From: Membranipora membranacea
Taxonomy: Eukaryota; Bryozoa; Gymnolaemata; Cheilostomatida; Membraniporidae
Assembly: GCA_914767715.1 (NCBI GenBank)
Contig: OU612071.1
Coordinates: 14,380,948 to 14,444,947, forward strand
Reading direction: 5' to 3'
Length of the DNA stretch: 64,000 nt
Shown: positions 57,063-64,000 of the stretch, piece after piece
Layout: each line of letters begins with the position of its first letter
Numbering within the stretch: position 1 is the first letter of the stretch
Translations under genes and position numbers: made by a program
The notes under the pieces: model-generated
Told to the model about the DNA's origin: nothing
Seen by the model: the letters and a program-made list of their open reading frames with translations, nothing else
Databases searched by the model: none

Positions 57063-60000
57063 ATGCAGACTTTTGAATGGCAGTTTGCATTATGGGCTAT
57101 TGGCCTGAGCTCCATATCAGCCGGGCTTATCGATTCACCTGTGGCAGAGTTACAGATGCACAACCAGCGAGTGACGAAACTGCGCAAACAGCTTTTAGGT
57201 GAGTCTATTCAATCTCATTGATCAGTTCATTGATTTTCCGAATTATCAGTTTAGCTGTGACCTAGATAGAAACTTGGAGAACAGACTCACAAGCAAACTA
57301 GTGTACTGGTATGTGAATTTTAATCAAATTTTTGCGGCGGAACAAATTCATCGTTTTTGTGTGGAAAGATGGTTTTATGCTCATGCTTCTTAATGAACTA
57401 TCAGCGACATCATCACAAGAAAAAGATCAACACACCTTCATTTATGATCTAATTACGACCAAACTTATTGTTTACATAGAGGACAGTTAAATTTCCTATA
57501 CTATTAAAAAACTCAAATGGATTGCGTGACATTGAAAACAGTATTATGGTGCACATTCATTAATAATTGGCTGTCAGTGCGGTAGGCCAATACTTTGGTT
57601 AAATATGCCTCCACAATGACACAGAAACTCATTGAGCCGAAACATGGACTGGGCGAGCCAGTTGACTCATTTTTCAGCTCTAAAGAATCTTGAACTGAAT
57701 TTTTTCGAACAGATCGCGGCTTTGTAGCTGGCAAGGGCATCGACCGAAGATATACTAGGCTGGATCTGGTCGATAAACAGCTTACTGTGGGAAAAACTAT
57801 GCACCAATACTTCCTTGACTTGCTGAAAGAAGGTGAAAAGCTCAAACTTGCAACAACGAGCGATAAACCTAGTCAACCGTCCTCAACCCCCACAACTAAA
57901 GCGCAAACCACACCTGTCAGCTTCGAGAATCTTGCCAAAGGTATAGGACACAACTTATAGTTTTTAGTAGTAGGTTTCTCAAATCAGTATGACTAATATA
58001 AAACCTAAATTGTCTGTCTACCATTGAGTCTAAAACAAACAAATTATTTCGATGACAATAGGAACGTTTTAATCTTAAACTACCCTTACGAGGCCCTCGA
58101 CATGGGAACTTACCACTTTTTCACAATTCATTTCCAAAACTTCTGAATTTGTGGACAGTATTTGAACAAATAGACATAAGGACTGGTGACTCTCAAAGGT
58201 TAAAAATGACATCAGATAATTTGGCTGTTGACAGCTAGGTCTGATATCAGCTCTAATGAATGACAGCTGATTTGAAAACTGTGGTCGCCCTCAGCCTATA
58301 CTATACTATACTAAACAGAACAGAACGGATGCTCTGCCTCCCCTAGAATGCTGAATAGAGTGGCCTAAAAATGCTATAATTTAATATTCCATGTCAGAAT
58401 CAGCTCATTAGGGACTTTCATTTACTATATCTATTTTGATACATATTGAAGGCTGGGCACTGGGGACTCAGGAGGAGCTTACAATACCGGACCTGGTGTT
58501 TCTTCACACCCTCAAAGATTTGCCCCCCCCCCCCCCCTACCATTATTTTATTGTCCAATAATATGCTGTTGATTTCCAATTACGTTCTCTATGTTTAAGG
58601 TAATTGCACTGAGGACTATGTACTGAACCCGATATCACAAACGTGCCTCCGATTTGTGAATCAGACAGAAGATTGGGAAACTGCCAGAGCTGATTGTGAG
58701 GCTGTTGGCGAACATCTGGCAGTTTTCCTCACAGTCAAATCAAACAAGTGGCTTGATGATATCCTTTCAAACCCAGAAACGCCTGCAGGTGAGATATTTC
58801 CATAGTTGTTGGACACAATGGATCGCTGATAAATCTTGGCATCTTGAAGGGTTGATGAGTGTCCTACCAACTTTGCTCATGTGCAATTAATCCAGTATGG
58901 TTATCTTTGTACCGTAGCGTTTGGATTAATCCCAATGCGCTTACAGTTCTCAAACTGTCACCTGACCAACCTGGATAAAAGTTAGCTTCTATAGGCAAAA
59001 TTTAGTGAGGTCAAGTTTGTCAAGGGCCAGTTTGTGGCATTGTCACTACGGTGCAGAGATACTCATATCACAGAGTGACTATGCAAGCAGTGTGGTCCAA
59101 CCAAAGAGCCTTGTCTTAATGTTCCTGCGATCATTCTTCTAATTAAATTCATTTAAGGGATAGTGTACCCATTCGGGGCCGTAGTTTAGCAAAAATTATA
59201 GGGGATGCAGAAATCCTTGAGGGTGTGAAATAATAACAGGTTAGGTATCTTAAGCTCCTCCTGTGGCGGTTTGATGACATAAATAGCATGTGGAAGTCCC
59301 AAATGAGCTGATTCTGACAAGGCAATACAAAATTATGACATTTTTAGGCCACTCTATTCAGCATTCTAGGGGGCAGAGCCTCCCTGCCTCTCCTAGAACT
59401 ACGAGCCTGCCATTGGTCGCTCAGCAACAAATCTCCAGAACTCCTCCAGTAAAAAATAATGAACTCTTTATTCACTACTGATGAGGCGTCTACTTCTGTG
59501 TAGGTCACAGCGCTTGTAACTGCATGCTACACGATGGACTTTCTAGATTCTCTTGCTTCCAACAATCCGATGTCTGGTCTAGCTAAGCGTCTTTGGGTGA
59601 CTCGTGCTTTGACTTGTTTGCTTGTGTTGCTGTTTTACATTGGTGACCATCAGGACAGCCGTCAGTCTAGGCTCCAGACTATCTGGCTGAGCCCTTGCTT
59701 TTCTTCTATATGCCTCAGATACTACTATGCCAAAATCTTTAATAAACTTCAATTTTAGCATAAACAATAAAAAAACCGATTGATACCCTTTGTGAAAACA
59801 GATATTATATTGAGTTGAAATATTGTCAATCATATAGGTCACATAGTTCCAGTGAGGTGGTTTGTAGGGTTAGGTGTTGACTTGTGTTTTCGTTGTTATT
59901 TGTTGACTCAATAAGAAGTTAACATGGGTGACGGCAGGGAGAATGAAAGGGGGAGGAGCGCTTGATAGGCCACACTTCTTTTTATAACACGATCTTACTT

Positions 60001-60290
60001 TCGTTCCTTCCATTCTCTCTGGTGACAGATATTGTTTTAACTGATATAAAGCTTCTCTTTTTTCTTAAGCTTGGAGTGGAAGACTTTGGATTGGAATGAG
60101 GGACATCAATGGCTGGAGATGGCAGGGGCGAGTGAGCGATCAAGTCTCCCCCTCTGCGCCTGTATGGAACCCGGGAGAGCCCGACTACACCGATGGCTCA
60201 ACATGTGGATACAAAATGGCTGGTTTTACTAATATATGGGACCATCCATGTTCAGACAAACACAATTATATATGTGAAATGCCATTATGA
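57063..60290 (+). CDS. C-type lectin C: secreted single-domain lectin
   Basis: Exons: 57063-57198, 57713-57940, 58600-58788, 60070-60290 (TGA). All introns are phase 1 with clean frames, giving 257 residues. Exon 1 begins MQTFEWQFALWAIGLSSISA, a likely signal peptide. Exon 2 is a polar stalk ending in a Ser/Thr/Pro-rich tract (SQPSSTPTTKAQTTP), probably O-glycosylated. Exons 3-4 form the lectin domain: cysteines in NCTEDY, QTCLRF, ADCEAV, STCGY, HPCSD and YICEM (six, long form), the WIGM core, and a NPGEPDYTDGS segment where the sugar-binding triplet is EPD. WDHPC stands in the usual WND position. Extracellular pattern recognition is the family's usual role; the ligand is unknown. Two family M1 MITEs lie in introns 2 and 3. 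Confidence 0.9.
58333..58545 (-). mobile_element. MITE family M1, degraded copy, in lectin C intron 2
   Basis: Reversed family blocks are present: GCCTCCCCTAGAATGCTGAA, TAGAGTGGCCTAAAAATGCT, ATGTCAGAATCAGCTCATTA. The ends are eroded and replaced by a TACTATAC repeat and a long C-run, so no target duplication is visible. It lies about 55 bp upstream of the exon 3 acceptor. Confidence 0.75.
59174..59409 (+). mobile_element. MITE family M1, copy 3 (236 bp, TSD CCATT), in lectin C intron 3
   Basis: It begins CGGGGCCGTAGTTTAG and ends TCCTAGAACTACGAGCCTG. CCATT flanks both sides (59169-59173 and 59410-59414). Confidence 0.9.
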
Positions 60291-60300
60291 CTTTGAGTGT

Positions 60301-60316
60301 AATAAAATTCAATAAA
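60301..60316 (+). terminator. Poly(A) signals of lectin C
   Basis: Two AATAAA hexamers (60301-60306 and 60311-60316) lie only 10-25 bp after the stop codon, implying a very short 3' UTR unless a later signal is used. Confidence 0.65.
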
Positions 60317-61011
60317 GTGAGATCCAAGAAGGATAACAACCATAGACATTGATACAATAGATGCCTAATCAGTTTTTGCGTTTTTTGTTATGACTGGTTG
60401 ACCACCATCAGTGGTAGGAATAGCTTGTTATCTTAATGAATTTCAATGTCTAAGAAAAAATCCTGTTACATCCAGACAGTAGTAAGGATATGTGGGTTAG
60501 TTTTTCAGCTAGTCCATCTTAGTCCATTCTTGAAAAACCCTACCACTGAGTTCTGACATACAGGCGATAGGTGAAAAGTTGGACGACTCCCTAGAGCGGT
60601 CCAGGTTTCTATTTAGCTCTATTTCTATGATAATAACAACTGCATTGAAGGTACAGTTTGGTACAGTTTGTTTCCAGTCCTCGTCCAAAACAGTTGTCAG
60701 GTTACAACAAACTTATTTCAGACACCTGATGGGCTTTTCAGTTACCACACCTACTTAGCCAATGTATTTGAATTTGTGGACAATGACCAATCAGAGCGTA
60801 GACTTTCAAAGCAAATTAAATTTTGGTATTCTTAGCGAACAACCAGGCCTCATCCTATGCAGCAGAAATATCTGGAAGGCATTCGGTCATTACGACTGTG
60901 GTCAAATTCCTACCAAATCATTTGATCAGGCCCGTCGAAGCATTATCACTATTGCACTGCTAGCAATAGAATAATCATGTGCTAGTACACTGGTTACTAT
61001 TGCTGTTATCA
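60317..61011. other. Intergenic between lectins C and D, no gene recognised
   Basis: Only short open frames; no domain or repeat was assigned before the MITE at 61017. Confidence 0.4.
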
Positions 61012-61016
61012 CCTCA

Positions 61017-61254
61017 CAGGCCTGTAGTTCTAAGGGAGACACAGAGGCACTGCCTCCCCTAGAAAGCTAAATAGAGTGGCCTAAAAAAACTAAAATTAAA
61101 TAATCGATGTCAGAATAAGCTACTCTAGGATTTCCATTGCCGATTATATGCCTTAAATTGCTCAGGGAGAAACTTACAGCACCCCTCCTGGTGATGGTTC
61201 GGACTCGCCTCAAACTTTTGACTCCCCTACCGTTTCTTCTAAACTACAGCCCTG
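61017..61254 (-). mobile_element. MITE family M1, copy 4 (238 bp, TSD CCTCA)
   Basis: Inverted relative to copies 1-3. It begins CAGGCCTGTAGTTCTAAGGG and ends TCTTCTAAACTACAGCCCTG. CCTCA flanks both sides (61012-61016 and 61255-61259). Confidence 0.92.
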
Positions 61255-61420
61255 CCTCACTTTCACAGATGTCTTTTCTCACAGATTCATAATGGGATTA
61301 TAGGTTAAATCAAACTTGATCAACTCAGGACGCACCGTCAAAATGAAGGTAGTATTTCATCATACGTTTGTTTGTACCTATTCAAAGACTTAAATTCACA
61401 CCCATTCACTCAATTACAAA

Positions 61421-61467
61421 GCCGGGGGCCGTCAGGCGGGTGGGGCAAAGTCTGGGGGGCTCAGACT
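61421..61467. repeat. GC-rich element related to 1970-2038
   Basis: GGGGCCGTCAGGCGGGTGGG followed by GCAAAGTCTGGGGGGCTCAG matches the sequence near 1986-2035, although the flanks do not. Confidence 0.6.
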
Positions 61468-61922
61468 AAGTCACACCGTTCATCCCAAATATGATCGAAG
61501 CGAAGCATAATATTGGTGTCTTGTTGCAACACAAGACACCAATAATGACTTATTAATTACAAGTGGAAAGTCGCTTCTACGCAACAATGGTCCGGACTTT
61601 TCAGGAATGGTTCTAAATTAGGAACATATTTTGAATGTGTCTTTATTTGGTTGTAGTAATAATGTAATTGAAGATCTGCAATCACAGCGATTTATGTGGG
61701 GGGACATTTTGCGTTACACATAATATGCAGGCTAAATCTATTGCAGTGGAGAAATTTTTCTCTGTATTACTCATTCTTGACTGACACCGACTAGACAATG
61801 GGAAACCTCTTATTTGATTGATTGATTGAAATTCCCACCCGCCAGCCAATCAAAGCCAACATATTGGTCAAATCTGACTATTTTTATCTCGAACCAAACT
61901 GCATCATAAGTATTTGTTGCAG

Positions 61923-64000
61923 ATGCAGCCTGAGGCAAGCTTCACAAAATCACTAGTGACTTTTAGCATCTTTTACACGATAGCTGGCCTGGTCAATGGT
62001 AAGGTAAAGGGGAGAGGGTGCAAATGCCAGGTGACATTGTACATTTCAATGTGTCTTTACTCTGATATATTAGTATTAGTACAGTATAGGATATTATGAC
62101 CGGGCTTTTTTTAACGTTGATATGGAGAGAGTTATCCTCTCTACTTGGGTACAGGCACTGAGTACTGCGGCCTTGTACCCTATGGTGCTATATCAGTCTC
62201 AAATGCTCACTTTGTTGTTGAGTATCCAAACTATTCAAAATTCAGAAAGCCCACCCAACAGATTGGAACCTATCAAAACCTCGAAAGACAATAATGCTGA
62301 AAGGTGATGGATCTGGCTCAATTTTTGTTGACAGCCTTACTACTTACTCACTGCCAAGTAAAACTTGTTCGGGACACTTGAATATGATGGCTGCCAAATA
62401 AAGCCTTTATCATACCGATTCGTTCAATCATTTATCTCGTGCCCCCCCCCCCCCTCAAAAGACATGACAAGGTACCTTGAATGATCGAAACAATTAAAAA
62501 TATTGAACCGAACAAACATTCTTTATACTAGCAAAGCCTAAAAGTGTCTGTCAAAAACCAAATATCATTTTCATTTAAGGTTATCAGTGCCCATCGGACT
62601 ATATTCTGAACCCGGTCTCTAAGACATGTCTTAGGTTGATAAAGGAACCACAAAGTTGGGATATATCTTCTCGTACTTGTGATGGCTCAGGAGAAACACT
62701 TGCTGTCTTCAAGACATATGAAGATGTCGCATGGATGAATAACTTCTTGAGAGAGGGTGACACTCTAGAAGGTAAATAGCTATACACTATGTTTCCATGC
62801 TCCGTATGAAAGCGCATTGACCCGATTAAAGCCCTTCATTCGCAGGATGGAAACAATCAAGCTATTCAATTTTGTACGCATTGGTCATGCTCATTCACGA
62901 ACCGAATTTTTCGGATCCTTTTGTCATTGTGTTGTGTTTTTGATTACATAACAAGCCAAACCACACATGACAGCCAAATTCCAATAAATAGGATGCAAAT
63001 GATCATTCGCAGCATGGAAACTTAGTGAATGTGTTGGCTCTGATATGATTGACTGTTGGGTGGGAAAATAAGCCAATGCCAAGTCACTGAAAGTAGCTAT
63101 TGAGACATAGTTATTTTTATTCACCATTATGCCACCTTATGTGAAGTTTTAGAAAATATACCATCTGACCGGCATTGGCTCGCTCCCTCACACTAGCAAA
63201 TTAGAGCCAACACATTGACTAGAAGGTGACTATCATGAGATTGATTGTGTATCAAACAATCACGATTAATACTGCTGACAAATTCCAATAGCCAGATAGT
63301 CAGATGTGTCTTTGTGTCAGGTGTATAACATGCCAATAAAGTTTGATTGGTTTGCCTGAATATGGAGTTGACCCGAAGCGATGAAACCACAAAATTCAAA
63401 GCAAATGCCAGCCGGCCCTTAACAGCGTTTGGGATGACGATCGCGGATGGTGGGCTGTGAGAAAATGGAGCTAACCAGATGTATGAGAAGTGGTAGGGCA
63501 AATTGGGATAAGTATATGACATCATGCTGAACAAGAGAACAACCATTGGCAAAATCAAGTCCGATCCAAGATAGAACTAGACCACATACGTTGGCCAGGA
63601 GAAACCTAATGTGTAGTTGTCTATGTGTTAGCTCTGATCTGATTTGATCTTGGGTTATAAAAGGAGCCGATGCCAGTTTACTGAAAGTACCCATCGAGAT
63701 GAACTGAAGGTGAAACTAATATGTCCTCACATTCACTATACATCAATAGGTACTTTCACGAAAGTACCTTCTGACCTGGCAGTGGCTCTCTCGCTCCCAC
63801 CAGCTAATCAGAGCCAAACCTTGGCTAATTGTGTAGGTGAATATGCATGAATCAGTGAACCTGTTTGAATTTTCAGATTGGAAAATGGACGGGCTGTGGA
63901 TCGGACTGAAAGAAGATAATGGATGGAAATGGCAAGGGGGAATTGAAGCCCCCTTATTAGGTAACAGTCCATTGTGGAACCAACGCTACAGACAGCCCAG
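61923..64000 (+). CDS. C-type lectin D: secreted lectin, runs off the window end
   Basis: Exons: 61923-61998, 62223-62303, 62580-62771, 63877 to beyond 64000. All are phase 1, the same plan as lectin C. Exon 1 encodes a signal peptide (MQPEASFTKSLVTFSIFYTI and on). As in C, its ATG directly follows an acceptor-like TTTGTTGCAG. Exon 2 is a short basic stalk and the least certain exon, because its acceptor (TTGTTGAG) is weak. Exon 3 starts the lectin domain (YQCPSDYILNPVSKTCLRL, then a third Cys). Exon 4 has DGLWIGLKEDNGWKWQGG. The last visible residues, NQRYRQP, replace the NPGEP of lectin C, so the sugar-binding triplet may be of QPx type; it is cut by the window edge. Probably a tandem duplicate of lectin C. 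Confidence 0.8.

Noticed and set aside
57513-57845. 110-codon minus-strand open frame
   Set aside because: Antisense of lectin C exon 2 and its intron; no domain or splice support.
62122-62307. Open frame as lectin D exon 2 in the frame SQMLTLLLSIQTIQ
   Set aside because: It ends in phase 2, which does not join the lectin-domain exon; the shifted frame from 62223 gives phase 1 at both ends as in lectin C.

Overview
This window reads as nuclear DNA of an invertebrate animal. It is AT-rich. Genes are split by GT-AG introns, mostly 100 to 1,500 bp. There are tRNA-derived SINEs, several non-LTR retrotransposon families and many small inverted-repeat transposons. C-type lectin-like genes and a defensin-like peptide gene fit an animal, but the phylum cannot be fixed from the sequence. 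No rRNA gene, intact tRNA gene, CRISPR array or bacterial operon was seen.

Left part (1-17.4 kb): mostly dead repeats. There is a decayed endonuclease fragment (539-1160, minus), a two-exon secreted peptide gene with the six-cysteine CS-alpha-beta pattern of defensins (3905-4505, minus), a SINE, two reverse transcriptase fragments (6.7-7.6 kb plus; 9.4-10.2 kb minus), a TATA-like box followed by two tandem-repeat arrays (10.8-11.3 kb), and diverged direct repeats (13.5-15.3 kb).

Middle (17.4-35 kb): C-type lectin gene A (17436-21917, plus) encodes a membrane anchor, a helical neck and a six-cysteine lectin domain, joined by phase-1 introns. It is followed by a 4.6 kb inverted repeat (22.5-27.1 kb), a weak small cysteine-rich candidate (28.1-28.6 kb, minus), copies of a 5-bp-TSD MITE, and an L2/CR1-like fragment.

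Right part (35-64 kb): lectin B (35767-44635) combines an A-type anchor and neck with a C/D-type lectin domain and is a pseudogene. A ~4.9 kb non-LTR retrotransposon sits in one of its introns. A 14-exon gene on the minus strand (46065-56539) has a consistent frame for 891 residues. I do not recognise its product, which has one hydrophobic segment and repeated basic-basic-x-Ser motifs. It is divergent from lectin C (57063-60290), a secreted form. Lectin D (61923 to the window edge) is a close paralogue of C.

The lectins thus form a tandem family of four on the plus strand, with both anchored and secreted forms. Together with the defensin-like gene they suggest a pathogen-recognition or epithelial-defence neighbourhood; that role is inference. 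All spliced models come from reading splice signals and reading-frame phase by eye, with no transcript evidence.
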